Of a stretch of 64,000 nt of DNA, positions 8,033-16,985 are shown one piece after another. Each line of letters begins with the position of its first letter. Positions within the stretch are counted from its first letter, which is position 1. This DNA is from Anaerolineales bacterium UBA2317. GTDB lineage: Bacteria > Chloroflexota > Anaerolineae > Anaerolineales > Villigracilaceae. The DNA lies in NCBI GenBank assembly GCA_002345215.1, contig DDVH01000052.1, positions 94,923-158,922 on the forward strand, read 5' to 3'. The position numbers and the translations under genes were made by a program. The notes beneath the pieces are model-generated. The model made no database searches, was not told where the DNA came from, and was given only the letters and a program-made list of their open reading frames with translations.

Positions 8033-9412
8033 TTAAATTAAATACTCACCAACTTTCCTCGCAATTAAATATAAAAACCATAAATTGTTTATTAAGCTCA
8101 TTGTCACAAAAATAAAAATACTCCATTGTGCCCATTTCTTTTTAAATAGGTATCGTAAGTTTATAGCCACAAATAAAATAACTGCATATGTCCAACCTGC
8201 GGTATATAGAAATATCTCAGGACCATACCCAACTTGTAAAGCAAAATTAAAGAAAATACAAGCGATAAGAGATAATGAAACAAAAAAAACTTTTTCTTTC
8301 TTAGAAAAATTCTGAAAGAAATATATAACTGCAATCACAAGAAGTACTTCCCAAATTACAACTGCAATATTACCTATCCAGGTAAATTGAAAAATAGAAC
8401 CGTTTAAGAAACCAAAGCGGGGCATATCATTTCTGATGCTCATGTAAGGCTCTGGAGCAATCACGTTGTATAAGAAAAGATTTTCAATCATCAAACCGAT
8501 TCTTTTAAACGAAACTTCTTGTACAAATCGTTTTTCTACTGTAAAGCTTTCAGGTTGTGTAAGTAATTCTGTGACGGGGTATATCAATTCAGAAAGAAAA
8601 TTAAAAAGAATGCCAAATATAACAATGATGCTAAATATTATTATGGTGTGTTTGAAATCTTTTTTTATCAACAGGTTCATTAACCCTTGTTGGGCAATAT
8701 TGGTAAAAGTGATACCAAATGTAAACAGTCCAGTGAGTACTAGAATAAAGTTGGGTTTGTTTTTTAATGTTAACCATAGAAAAAAAAGTAGAAAGAAGGT
8801 TGAGAAAATATAACTTTCAACAATACTTGCAAAAATTAAATGGCAACTGGAGATCCCAAGTAGACTTGCAAATAATATTGAAAATACTTGGTGGTTGGTG
8901 ATTTCTTCCAAAATATTCTTTGCAAGGACAACACAAGCCCCACCTGTTAATGAAATTAAAAAAAGAAGAGAGTAAAATCGATTATCAATAGTAACACTAG
9001 ATAATAAAGCAACAATAGGTCGAAAAATTAAATAGGGATATGGATGAATAGCACGCGTGCCTACAGACCATCCACTTTCTTCTGCCATGCGCAAAAACCA
9101 AGACCAGCTATCTGAGGCAAAATAAATATTGTTACTGTTAATTTCCGATGTGTTAAGCGTAATTGCCAAAACAAAATAAGCACTTACAAAACAAGCTAAG
9201 AGGATACACCCCGATAATCTTTCCATTTGTCCTAAATGTTTGTAGATAATTGCTATAATAATTAACGCTCCGAAGAATACAAAGAGAATTACCGCATTAT
9301 TTGTAATTTCAGAAATTTGAAAAATAGAAGGGTTTCTTAGCCCAATAAATAATGCTCCAAATGGAAAGAGAATTGCAGGGAGATACGAAGACCAGAAGAA
9401 AAATTTTTCCAT
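8033..9412 (-). CDS. Polytopic membrane protein, probably glycosyltransferase-like
   Basis: This 459-aa protein has about ten hydrophobic segments. A soluble loop after the third contains SDSWSWFLRMAEES and GTRAIHPYPYLIFRP. The arrangement recalls family-39/87-type membrane glycosyltransferases, but no diagnostic motif is certain. The ATG overlaps the stop of the oligopeptidase B gene by one base (TAATG), so it is probably translated by coupling. AT content is higher than in the enzymes around it. Function is unknown. Confidence 0.7.
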   Translation of the reverse strand: MEKFFFWSSYLPAILFPFGALFIGLRNPSIFQISEITNNAVILFVFFGALIIIAIIYKHLGQMERLSGCILLACFVSAYFVLAITLNTSEINSNNIYFASDSWSWFLRMAEESGWSVGTRAIHPYPYLIFRPIVALLSSVTIDNRFYSLLFLISLTGGACVVLAKNILEEITNHQVFSILFASLLGISSCHLIFASIVESYIFSTFFLLFFLWLTLKNKPNFILVLTGLFTFGITFTNIAQQGLMNLLIKKDFKHTIIIFSIIVIFGILFNFLSELIYPVTELLTQPESFTVEKRFVQEVSFKRIGLMIENLFLYNVIAPEPYMSIRNDMPRFGFLNGSIFQFTWIGNIAVVIWEVLLVIAVIYFFQNFSKKEKVFFVSLSLIACIFFNFALQVGYGPEIFLYTAGWTYAVILFVAINLRYLFKKKWAQWSIFIFVTMSLINNLWFLYLIARKVGEYLI

Positions 9413-11466
9413 TAAGTTAACCTGTCAATCAAAAAGGCAAAATCTAAAGCATTCTCTTTCAAAAAGTCATAACGCCCACTCGCGCCTGCATGACCTGCAC
9501 TGAAATTCGTTTGCAGCAATGCTACATTATTTCCTTTTTTCTTATCACGAATGCGGGCTAAAAATTTTGCAGGTTCCCAATACGCCACACGTGGGTCATT
9601 GAAGCCAGTTGTCAACAACAAGTTTGGATATTCCACTTCCTGCAAATTATCATACGGCGAATAAGAAAGCATGTAATCAAACGCTTGCTTGCTTTCTTCC
9701 GGATGACCCCATTGATCATATTCCAAAGTTGTTAATGGAATGGTTGGGTCACTCATGCTGGTTACCACATCTAAAAACGGAACTTTGCAAATCACTGTAT
9801 TAAATAAATCAGGTCGCATCACCATGCTTGCGCCCACTAACAAGCCGCCTGCCGAACTACCGATAATAGAAAGTTTTTCAGGCGATGTAAATTTTTCATT
9901 TATCAAATATTCAGAACAAGCAATTAAATCTGTAAAAGAATTTTTCTTGTTGAACATTTTGCCTTCGTCGTACCAAGCGCGTCCCATCTCAGAGCCGCCG
10001 CGCACATGCGCAATTGCAAACACAAAACCTCTATCCAAAATGCTGATGATGTTTGAATTAAAATGCGCCTCACTGGATGCTCCATACGCGCCATAACCAT
10101 AAATCAGGGTTGGATTTTTCCCGCCGCTTTCTTGACCTTTTTTATAAGCAATGGACATCGGAATTTTTTTTCCATCCGACGCATTTGCAAACACAAACTC
10201 GCAGACATAATTGCTTTTGTCAAAGCCTGCAATTTCATCTTCTTTGAGTATTGTCCATGCACCTGTGTCTAGATTGATATTTGCAATCGTTGTTGGTGTA
10301 ACCAAAGACGAATAGCGAATCCGAAATTCATTTGTCTTAAATTCAAGATTGTATTCAACAGATACTTCATACGTTGGGTCTGGGAATTGGACATACATGG
10401 CTTTATTCACATCGCCAATTGGGCTGAGGCGCAGAAGTTTGAGTCCGCCTTTGCGTTCGTGCAAAACCAAACGATTTTCAAAGACATCCAAATGCTCAAC
10501 TAAAACATCTTCACGATGTGGAATGACATCTTTCCAATTTTCTGTGCTTGGATTTGAAACAGGTGCTTTTACTAATTTATAGTTGTAAGCATCTTTATTC
10601 GTAATGATATAAAACGAATCGCCATGATGGGTAGCATAGTATTCAAGTCCATGCTGACGGGGTTGCAAAACTTGAAGTGCAGAATCAGGTTGACCCGTAG
10701 GAATGAAGCGCATTTCTTGACTCAATGTACTGGCATGATACGTCATAATAAATTCTTCACTGCGCGTCTTGAACAATGAAAGAGAAAACGTATCATCGGT
10801 TTCGTGAAAGATTAATATATCTTCTTTGGGGTCCGTTCCAATTTTGTGACGATACAACTTGCTGGCGCGGTGAATTTCATCCAGTGTGATGTAAAAAATT
10901 GTTTGACTATCTTTTGCCCATTCAACACCCATTGAATAATAAACACTTCCATTTACATTTTCAATTGTTTCTGGATAAAGTTTTCCAGTATTTAAATCTT
11001 TGATGTAAATTGTATAAACCTCAGAACCTTCCACATCTAATGAATATGCTAGTTTATTTTGGTCAGGGCTAATACTAAACGCGCTGACGCTACAAAATTC
11101 ATGACCCTGTGCTAATTTGTTTTGGTCAAGCAAAATTTCTTCAGTTGCATTCGGTTCATTTTTTTTGCGACAATAAATTGGATATTGTTTATCCGCTTCG
11201 GTTCTTGTGTAATAAAGATAATCTCGATATTTTTCAGGGACAGAACTATCTTCTTCTTTAATTCTGCTTTTCATTTCTTGAAATAAAGTTTCTTGTAATG
11301 GCTTGATGTGACTTAATACTTTATCAAGATATTCATTTTCGGCTTGTAAATATTTAATAACTTCTGGGTCTTCGCGTTCGCGCATCCAATAGTATTCATC
11401 GTTACGCGTAACACCGTGTTGGGTGATTAAAAACTCCTGTTTTGGTGGGACTGGATAATGTGTCAT
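9412..11466 (-). CDS. ptrB: Oligopeptidase B (S9A prolyl-oligopeptidase family)
   Basis: This cytoplasmic serine peptidase of 684 aa cleaves short peptides after basic residues. An N-terminal seven-bladed beta-propeller (about 70-400) precedes the alpha/beta-hydrolase domain. The catalytic triad is Ser538 (GSSAGG), Asp624 (GFNDPRV) and His659 (AGHAGASGR). The N-terminus (YYWMREREDPEVIKYLQAEN) is typical of the family. The ATG has AAGGAG 5 nt upstream. It lies 8 bp after a DinB gene and is coupled to a downstream membrane protein gene. Length matches E. coli PtrB. Confidence 0.95.
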   Translation of the reverse strand: MTHYPVPPKQEFLITQHGVTRNDEYYWMREREDPEVIKYLQAENEYLDKVLSHIKPLQETLFQEMKSRIKEEDSSVPEKYRDYLYYTRTEADKQYPIYCRKKNEPNATEEILLDQNKLAQGHEFCSVSAFSISPDQNKLAYSLDVEGSEVYTIYIKDLNTGKLYPETIENVNGSVYYSMGVEWAKDSQTIFYITLDEIHRASKLYRHKIGTDPKEDILIFHETDDTFSLSLFKTRSEEFIMTYHASTLSQEMRFIPTGQPDSALQVLQPRQHGLEYYATHHGDSFYIITNKDAYNYKLVKAPVSNPSTENWKDVIPHREDVLVEHLDVFENRLVLHERKGGLKLLRLSPIGDVNKAMYVQFPDPTYEVSVEYNLEFKTNEFRIRYSSLVTPTTIANINLDTGAWTILKEDEIAGFDKSNYVCEFVFANASDGKKIPMSIAYKKGQESGGKNPTLIYGYGAYGASSEAHFNSNIISILDRGFVFAIAHVRGGSEMGRAWYDEGKMFNKKNSFTDLIACSEYLINEKFTSPEKLSIIGSSAGGLLVGASMVMRPDLFNTVICKVPFLDVVTSMSDPTIPLTTLEYDQWGHPEESKQAFDYMLSYSPYDNLQEVEYPNLLLTTGFNDPRVAYWEPAKFLARIRDKKKGNNVALLQTNFSAGHAGASGRYDFLKENALDFAFLIDRLT

Positions 11467-11474
11467 TATGCTCC

Positions 11475-12005
11475 TTAAGCAAACGGTAAATATTTTTCAT
11501 GCAAACTTGCCATGTGATGTTCAACATGACCGACCAAAATATAAATCAAAGCACGCACGCTGATGGGTGAATTGCTAGCAGTGCCAATGCGTTGGGTCAT
11601 TTCTTCACTCATGCCTTTAACTGCCAAAATATTGGCGCGGCGTAAAAATTCAAATTCATTTAATAAATCTTCCAACGGAAGTTCATCCGCACCCGATTCT
11701 TTGACGTAATCATTTTGTTCAAAGCCTGGCAATGCTGTTTTGTCATTACGAGAAATTCTTAATATGCGATACGAAAACACACGTTCACCATCTGTCAAAT
11801 GGCTGATGATTTCTTTGATAGACCATTCTTCAGGTCCGTTACGGAAGCGGGCTTGTTTATCTGATAATTTTCCGAGCGCCGATTTCATTTCATCCAGTTG
11901 TTGAGACATAACGGCGAATACATCTCCACGTTTTGTGGCAAATTCTATATAGCCTGCATAAAATGGATTGAATTCTTCTAGAGTAGGTGGAGTAATTTTT
12001 GTCAT
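11475..12005 (-). CDS. DinB-family protein
   Basis: This 176-aa helical protein belongs to the DinB/YfiT four-helix superfamily of putative thiol-dependent metalloenzymes. Visible features are EWSIKEIISHLTDGERVF and GHVEHHMASLHEKY, whose histidines would form the usual three-His metal site. The chosen ATG follows the upstream gene's stop by 1 bp and has AAGGA 6 nt before it. A longer in-frame start would lie inside the MBL-rhodanese gene. It is in a tight minus-strand operon with MBL-rhodanese and oligopeptidase B. The substrate is unknown. Two further DinB genes occur near 30.1 and 53.7 kb. Confidence 0.88.
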   Translation of the reverse strand: MTKITPPTLEEFNPFYAGYIEFATKRGDVFAVMSQQLDEMKSALGKLSDKQARFRNGPEEWSIKEIISHLTDGERVFSYRILRISRNDKTALPGFEQNDYVKESGADELPLEDLLNEFEFLRRANILAVKGMSEEMTQRIGTASNSPISVRALIYILVGHVEHHMASLHEKYLPFA

Positions 12006-12006
12006 C

Positions 12007-13386
12007 TTAATTCCTTTGCAATTCAAAATTATTTAACTTCCATTGATTAATCCCACCTTCGGCTTGCAAAATATTTTTATAGCCTTGTCTTTTCAATACA
12101 GAAATTGCAACCATCGAACGATTTCCGCTGGCACATTGAATCACCAAAGGTTTATCTTGCGGAAAATGAAAATCTTCCCACGCTAATCTTCCACCCTCAA
12201 CGTGTGTTGCATTTGGAATGTGTCCATCATTCCATTCAGAAAGTCGGCGCACATCAATCACGTTGACTTCATTCAATCGTTCGCGCAAATCTTTGGCATT
12301 GATGTTTTGCACACTTTCAACAGGATATTCTCTCGCCCACGCTTCGATGCCACCATCAAGATAACCGACTAAATTATCATAACCAATGCGGATGAGTTGA
12401 CGCGTCGCATCTACCCTTTGGTCTGTTGACTCAGCCACTAAAATTATCTTCGCCTCAAACGGAATCACCCAACCTGCCCACACCACAAGCGGCGCATTGA
12501 CAAAGATTCCATACGAATTAGGAATATGACCTGCACCAAATTGTTTGAAGTGACGAACATCTAAAACAACCACATCATTATCCATTTGTGCTTTGACTTC
12601 ACTGGCAGATAATGGTTTCAAAACAGGTACACCGCCTAAAATTTTCGCGCCTTGTTGATTTAATCCACGCATGTATTTGTAATAAGTGGGATATGCAGGC
12701 AAACCTGTCAATGACCGTTTTATAAATTCTTCTTCTGTTTGTGGTTGTGCTAAATGATTATTTTTTCTTTCGTTACCAATCGTCGTTGTTCTTTCAGACG
12801 ACGCAGGTGCGATACAAAATGAACCTGCGCCATGTGTGGGGAAGACGTTTACTTCATCAGGCAGTTTCAATAATTTGTGATGAATCGTTTCGTACAAGTC
12901 ATGTGCTAAAGAATGGGTATGTTCGTGACCTAATAAATCAGTCCGTGCGGCACCACCGACGATTAATGCCCCGCCGCTAAATAATGCTGATGGATTTTTG
13001 TTTTCATCTGTAATCAAAAATGAAATATGTTCTGGAGAATGTCCGGGCGTGGTCATCACGCGGATTTGAAACGCACCTAAATCAATAATTGAATCTTCGG
13101 TTAAGGGTTGATGCTCAAAGAAAATTTCAGCAGTGGCACTTGCTCCAATGACAGCATTCGTTTGTTGAGCAATTTCACGATTGCCAGAAATAAAATCGGC
13201 GTGTAGGTGGGTGTCAAGAACATGCGTCAGCGTAAGACCAAGTTGACTAGCAGTATGCAGGTATCGGTCAACGTCTCGAAGCGGGTCTATCAGAATCGCT
13301 TTTTTGCTTTCATGTGACCCAATCAAATAAGCAGAGTTGCCTAAGCCTGTATCTACAAATGGATGAACAAAATATTTTGGATTCAT
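12007..13386 (-). CDS. MBL-fold hydrolase fused to two rhodanese domains
   Basis: This 459-aa protein has an N-terminal metallo-beta-lactamase domain of the persulfide-dioxygenase/BaeB type. Its motifs are THLHADFISG (His60, His62, Asp64), TTPGHSPEH (about 112-120) and FPTHGAGSF. Two rhodanese domains follow. The first (about 260-355) has IILVAEST where the catalytic Cys should be, so it looks inactive. The second (about 365-455) keeps CASGNRS with Cys418. A role in sulfane-sulfur oxidation or detoxification is likely. The ATG overlaps the upstream stop as ATGA, which decides the start. A 50-codon upstream extension would lie inside the previous gene. Confidence 0.93.
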   Translation of the reverse strand: MNPKYFVHPFVDTGLGNSAYLIGSHESKKAILIDPLRDVDRYLHTASQLGLTLTHVLDTHLHADFISGNREIAQQTNAVIGASATAEIFFEHQPLTEDSIIDLGAFQIRVMTTPGHSPEHISFLITDENKNPSALFSGGALIVGGAARTDLLGHEHTHSLAHDLYETIHHKLLKLPDEVNVFPTHGAGSFCIAPASSERTTTIGNERKNNHLAQPQTEEEFIKRSLTGLPAYPTYYKYMRGLNQQGAKILGGVPVLKPLSASEVKAQMDNDVVVLDVRHFKQFGAGHIPNSYGIFVNAPLVVWAGWVIPFEAKIILVAESTDQRVDATRQLIRIGYDNLVGYLDGGIEAWAREYPVESVQNINAKDLRERLNEVNVIDVRRLSEWNDGHIPNATHVEGGRLAWEDFHFPQDKPLVIQCASGNRSMVAISVLKRQGYKNILQAEGGINQWKLNNFELQRN

Positions 13387-13916
13387 TGTTTCTGTGCAAA
13401 TGCACGAAATGGAAAGGCACACAAAAAGTAAACTGCCGCGCCAACCCAACCACCTAATGTAAATGAATCTGGAAAATAAAATCCGATACCTGTGCCAAAT
13501 GCTACCAAAGCGACTGCTACAATTAAAAATTGCCACATGCCATATAAGAAAATAAATGGCATGTAATGCGCACCAACCACAACCAAAAAGGCTGGAAAAA
13601 ACCAGTTGATGTTATTACTTGCGGCGGCGGCGATTAATGGATAGGTGGCAGGGATGGTAAATGCAATTTGCATGGCTAACATGCTAAATGGATTTTCTTT
13701 TCTGAGTGTGGTGGGCTTGCCCATGATTTTTAATAACAGTTGTGTTAATGGAAAAATAAAAGTGCCACCTAATATCAACGCCATAATGGATAAATTTTTT
13801 GAATTCCATGTGCCTAACGCGGCAGAAATTGCCCAAATGACCCCTGTAACGATAAACCCTACAAATGCCCCCATGTAAACCGTGCGAACTTCTTTTTGTG
13901 CCTCACTGATTTGCAT
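13383..13916 (-). CDS. Membrane protein, DUF7010-like
   Basis: This 177-aa integral membrane protein has about six hydrophobic segments. It starts MQISEAQKEVRTVYMGAFVGF and has the internal motif KENPFSMLAMQIAFTIPATYPL. The pattern matches uncharacterised DUF7010 proteins as I remember them. It is the first gene of the minus-strand operon with MBL-rhodanese, DinB, oligopeptidase B and a membrane protein, and overlaps the next gene by 4 nt. TTGATAAATG lies upstream. The function is unknown; a link to sulfur handling is only suggested by the neighbour. Confidence 0.65.
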   Translation of the reverse strand: MQISEAQKEVRTVYMGAFVGFIVTGVIWAISAALGTWNSKNLSIMALILGGTFIFPLTQLLLKIMGKPTTLRKENPFSMLAMQIAFTIPATYPLIAAAASNNINWFFPAFLVVVGAHYMPFIFLYGMWQFLIVAVALVAFGTGIGFYFPDSFTLGGWVGAAVYFLCAFPFRAFAQKQ

Positions 13917-13983
13917 AGTTTTCTCCTATTGATAAATGAATATTGTTAAGTATAGCATTTATTTTAAGCCGTTTTATTCACTG

Positions 13984-13989
13984 TATAAT
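13984..13989 (+). promoter_or_regulatory. -10 hexamer (TATAAT) before deoC
   Basis: A perfect TATAAT lies 23 nt before the deoC ATG and leaves room for the TTAGGAGT ribosome-binding site. No convincing -35 is visible. Confidence 0.5.
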
Positions 13990-14012
13990 AGGCATGGATT
14001 AGGAGTATTTTT

Positions 14013-15005
14013 ATGAACGTGACAATTTCCGCTTCAACCACTGACCTTCAACCTGCTCACTCAACCCGAGCCCCGATTCTTCCCTTAGACTTGGCTTCTG
14101 TTGAAGATGTCAAAGTGAATCGTTCGGCGGTAGAACGACGAGCCGCCACCATGAACACGCGCCGTACTGTGAAAAAAGAATGGCAAGCCGCTTGGTTATT
14201 ACAAGCCGTTCGTACAATAGATTTAACAACTTTATCTGGTGATGACACTCCTGGCACTGTCAAACGACTCTGTGCAAAAGCGCGTCAACCCATACGGTCT
14301 GACCTGCTCGAAAAACTTGGAGTGAATCATTCGCTGACAACTGGTGCAGTATGTGTGTATCACGGCATGGTAGAAACTGCAGTTGAAGCATTACAAGGCA
14401 CGAATATTCCAGTTGCGGCAGTATCAACTGGTTTTCCCGCTGGACTTAATCCATTCAAACAAAAGATTCAAGAAATTGAAGCGTCTGTCAAAGCTGGTGC
14501 CAGTGAAATTGACATTGTGATTTCACGTCAACATGTCTTGACTCAAAATTGGCAGGCTTTATATGATGAAGTGAAAGCATTCCGTGAAGCCTGCGGACCT
14601 GCTCACATGAAGTCAATTTTAGCAACGGGTGAGTTAGGTACATTGAAAAATGTGATGCGAGCCAGTTATGTTTGTATGCAAGCGGGTTCGGATTTTATAA
14701 AAACATCCACAGGCAAAGAACCTGTCAATGCGACATTACAAGTCAGTTTGGTAATGGTACGTGCTATCAGAGATTATTTTGAACAAACTGGTTATAAAGT
14801 TGGCTTCAAACCTGCGGGTGGAATCCGCACGGCGAAACAATCTATTGACTGGTTGATTTTGATGAAAGAAGAACTTGGTGAAGAATGGATGCAACCGCAT
14901 TTGTTTAGACTTGGTGCTTCAGCTTTGTTAAACGACATTGAACGTCAATTAGAACATTTTGCTTATGGACGTTATGCTTCGATGCAATATCAGGCGTTAG
15001 GTTAG
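14013..15005 (+). CDS. deoC: Deoxyribose-phosphate aldolase
   Basis: This class I aldolase of 330 aa splits 2-deoxyribose-5-phosphate into acetaldehyde and glyceraldehyde-3-phosphate. The Schiff-base lysine is Lys230 (SDFIKTSTGK); the second active-site lysine is Lys266 (VGFKPAGGIRT). SEIDIVISRQHVL carries the conserved Asp. It is longer than the E. coli enzyme (259 aa), with an N-terminal extension as in the animal-type DERA branch. GGAG lies 9 nt before the ATG. ALDH16, which could oxidise the acetaldehyde, lies 3.5 kb further on the same strand beyond a block of small accessory genes. Confidence 0.96.
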   Translation: MNVTISASTTDLQPAHSTRAPILPLDLASVEDVKVNRSAVERRAATMNTRRTVKKEWQAAWLLQAVRTIDLTTLSGDDTPGTVKRLCAKARQPIRSDLLEKLGVNHSLTTGAVCVYHGMVETAVEALQGTNIPVAAVSTGFPAGLNPFKQKIQEIEASVKAGASEIDIVISRQHVLTQNWQALYDEVKAFREACGPAHMKSILATGELGTLKNVMRASYVCMQAGSDFIKTSTGKEPVNATLQVSLVMVRAIRDYFEQTGYKVGFKPAGGIRTAKQSIDWLILMKEELGEEWMQPHLFRLGASALLNDIERQLEHFAYGRYASMQYQALG

Positions 15006-15064
15006 TTTTTTACCACAAAGTGTCGAAGATGAAGGTATTCAAAGATTAAAGAAAGAATAATTTA

Positions 15065-15448
15065 ATGTCTTCAAAACGAAGTCGCAATCGGAAATCTGCA
15101 AATGTGCATGAAGCATATTTTGAAGCAATGAATGCTATGTTTGAACAAGCAAAAGCATATTTTGGTTCGGCGGTTAAATCGTTTTGGTTTCATGAAGGTG
15201 TGATATGCCCAGCCTGCCTAAAAAACGAGATTGGTAATGTTAACTTCAAAGGTAAAGAAGCATTAGGCTTGAATGCTTTTATGTATCGCAAACGTGGCGT
15301 ATTGATTGGTTATTTTTTGTGTGATATTTGTACCAACTACATTCACGCCCAATCTCAAGTAAATCCATATAAGCAAACTGCTTTACATACCGATATTGAA
15401 AGAAATTTAGAGGAAGCATATCTTAAGCATTTGTCATCACTGAATTAG
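15065..15448 (+). CDS. Hypothetical protein with two CxxC pairs
   Basis: This 127-aa protein has a basic N-terminus (MSSKRSRNRKSAN) and a CPAC pair near residue 45. A CDIC pair lies near residue 85 in GYFLCDICTNYI. Together the four cysteines could form a zinc ribbon. I do not recognise a family. The gene sits in the small-gene patch after deoC. The sequence between deoC and this start (15009-15060) includes a single CCACAAAG-type half repeat. No good Shine-Dalgarno is visible. Confidence 0.6.
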   Translation: MSSKRSRNRKSANVHEAYFEAMNAMFEQAKAYFGSAVKSFWFHEGVICPACLKNEIGNVNFKGKEALGLNAFMYRKRGVLIGYFLCDICTNYIHAQSQVNPYKQTALHTDIERNLEEAYLKHLSSLN

Positions 15449-15468
15449 AATTGGTTAAAAAAATCATT

Positions 15469-15801
15469 ATGAAAATTCCTAATGCTGACCGCGCCATAAT
15501 AGACATTGAAAAACTCAGGGATTATTGCTTGAGTGAATCTCATCCACGCGGAAAACATAAAGCCAGAGTTTTTGTATCGGCATTAGGTTTAACGACAGAA
15601 AATGCAATAGAATTACAAGAATCGCTTTTATCTGCCGTTATTAGTGAAGATGCTGAACTTAGCGAGAATGATGAATATGGTCAAAGGTATATTTTAGATT
15701 TTGTAATGAGATATAAAAATAAAGAAGCAACGATTAGAAGCACATGGATTGTTCGAAGAGGTGAAGAAACCCCACGCCTCACCAGTTGTTATGTGTTGTA
15801 G
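15469..15801 (+). CDS. DUF6883 domain protein
   Basis: This 110-aa protein matches the DUF6883 pattern throughout: PNADRAIIDIEKLRDYCL, SHPRGKHKARVFVSALGLT, YGQRYILDFVMRY and the ending RSTWIVRRGEETPRLTSCYVL. As I recall, such domains also occur at the C-terminus of large secreted or polymorphic-toxin-like proteins. Here it stands alone. I chose the ATG (MKIPNAD) over a TTG six codons earlier because homology begins there. A DUF4926 gene follows by 9 nt, suggesting a two-gene unit. Activity is unknown. Confidence 0.78.
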   Translation: MKIPNADRAIIDIEKLRDYCLSESHPRGKHKARVFVSALGLTTENAIELQESLLSAVISEDAELSENDEYGQRYILDFVMRYKNKEATIRSTWIVRRGEETPRLTSCYVL

Positions 15802-15810
15802 GAGATGAAA

Positions 15811-16023
15811 ATGAAACAAAAAATTAAATTACTTGACGTTGTCGCATTGACTCAAGAATTACCTGAACGTGATTTATCTCTTGGGCAGGTAGGTACTGTA
15901 GTAGAAATTCTTGAACCGAATGTATTTGAAGTTGAATTTTCCGATAGTGATGGTCGCACGTTTGCTGAATTGGCATTACGTGCGGAACAATTACTTGTTT
16001 TACATTACGAGCCTGTGATGTGA
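15811..16023 (+). CDS. DUF4926 domain protein
   Basis: This 70-aa protein matches DUF4926 over its whole length: KLLDVVALTQELPERDLSLG, QVGTVVEILEPNVFEVEFSD, and LALRAEQLLVL near the end. The fold is probably a small beta-barrel (inference). The ATG used has TAGGAG 6 nt upstream; another ATG two codons earlier touches that site. It follows the DUF6883 gene closely and ends ATG-TGA, with the next gene starting at the overlapping GTG. A role as antidote or partner of the DUF6883 protein is possible but unproven. Confidence 0.8.
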   Translation: MKQKIKLLDVVALTQELPERDLSLGQVGTVVEILEPNVFEVEFSDSDGRTFAELALRAEQLLVLHYEPVM

Positions 16024-16586
16024 TTACAAAACCCGACCTTCCAACACTCACCTTCGCATCCCAATCCAAATGGGCAGACTGGCTTGCCAAGAATCATGAA
16101 AAATCAAATGGATTGTGGTTGAAGATAGCAAAAAAAGATTCAGGCATTGCATCTGTGACATATATGGAAGCAATAGATATTGCCTTGTGTTACGGTTGGA
16201 TTGACGGACAAAGTAAGAAATTTGACGAAAAATATTATCTACAAAAATTTACACCGCGCCGACCGAAAAGTATTTGGTCAAAGATTAATGTTGAGAAAGT
16301 AGAACGATTAATCAAAAGCGGACAAATGCAACCCGCAGGACTGAAAGCCATCGAAGCCGCCAAAGCGGATGGACGTTGGGCAAATGCATACGATGGCCAG
16401 AAGAATATGGCTGTGCCAGAGGATTTTCAAAAGGCTTTGAATAAAAATAAAAAAGCCAAAGCGAAATTTGAATCACTAAAAAGTTCGGAAAGATATTCGT
16501 TTTTGTTTCAAATTCATAATGCTAAGAAAGCGGAAACACGCGAGAGAAGAATTAAGCAGTTTGTTGAGATGTTGGAAAATAAATAA
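16020..16586 (+). CDS. YdeI/OmpD-associated family protein, copy 1
   Basis: This 188-aa protein is of the YdeI-like family, sometimes called bacteriocin-protection proteins. Family blocks are NGLWLKIAKKDSG, YMEAIDIALCYGWIDGQ, FTPRRPKSIWSKIN, and RRIKQFVEML near the end. It starts with GTG overlapping the DUF4926 stop by 4 nt (GTGA). Its C-terminus (ENK and stop) looks truncated: a diverged second copy of the final codons, at 17107-17170, continues in frame for 11 further residues, suggesting a small insertion here introduced the early stop. Another family member is at 21489-22052. Confidence 0.87.
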   Translation: MITKPDLPTLTFASQSKWADWLAKNHEKSNGLWLKIAKKDSGIASVTYMEAIDIALCYGWIDGQSKKFDEKYYLQKFTPRRPKSIWSKINVEKVERLIKSGQMQPAGLKAIEAAKADGRWANAYDGQKNMAVPEDFQKALNKNKKAKAKFESLKSSERYSFLFQIHNAKKAETRERRIKQFVEMLENK

Positions 16587-16660
16587 GAAGTTTGGTAATG
16601 TGATTTCTGCTAAAAAATAATATAAGTAATAAACTTTATGTCAGAAAAACGTTCTACCCC
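16555..16660 (+). repeat. Direct duplication, copy A (flanking the DUF559 gene)
   Basis: The segment starting AAGCAGTTTGTTGAGATG, covering the end of the YdeI-like gene and the DUF559 start, recurs at 17106-17205 with scattered substitutions and a 2-nt gap. By eye about five in six positions agree. Confidence 0.85.
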
Positions 16661-16985
16661 AAAGATGATGCATCGTGCAGGAGAATTGAGAAAGAAGTTA
16701 ACTCCTGCTGAATCCAAATTATGGACTCGTTTGCGTGCTCATCGTTTGAATGGAATTGGTTTTCGCCGTCAACACGCGATTGGAAATTACATTACAGATT
16801 TTTGTTCACCAAGCAAGATGCTTATAATTGAGCTAGATGGAAGTCAACACTTAGAGCAAAAAGAATATGATGACGAGCGGACTGAGTTCTTAAAATCAAA
16901 AGGTTATCGTGTTTTGCGATTTTATAATAACGATGTGATGAACAATATTGAGAAAGTGTTGGAAGTGATTTTGGAGAATCTTTAA
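16638..16985 (+). CDS. DUF559 (Vsr/restriction-endonuclease-like fold) protein
   Basis: This 115-aa protein has the DUF559 pattern: ELRKKLTPAESKLWTRLRAH, GIGFRRQHAIGNYITDFCSP, LIIELDGSQH and YRVLRFYNNDVMNN. The Glu/Asp in LIIELDG and the Gln/His nearby resemble the PD-(D/E)xK nuclease site. No Shine-Dalgarno precedes the ATG. The gene is flanked by direct copies of the neighbouring sequence, and a GC-rich palindrome begins right at its stop. Both suggest it arrived as, or with, a mobile unit. Genes of this family are common and scattered in many genomes; their role is unsettled. Confidence 0.87.
   Translation: MSEKRSTPKMMHRAGELRKKLTPAESKLWTRLRAHRLNGIGFRRQHAIGNYITDFCSPSKMLIIELDGSQHLEQKEYDDERTEFLKSKGYRVLRFYNNDVMNNIEKVLEVILENL

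Noticed and set aside
13387..13536. A 50-codon N-terminal extension of the MBL-rhodanese gene with a membrane segment
   Set aside because: It lies inside the upstream DUF7010-like gene in another frame. The ATGA overlap gives a normal coupled start at 13386.
15009..15060. A full CCACAAAG-type inverted repeat between deoC and the next gene
   Set aside because: Only one half is visible and no pairing arm follows.
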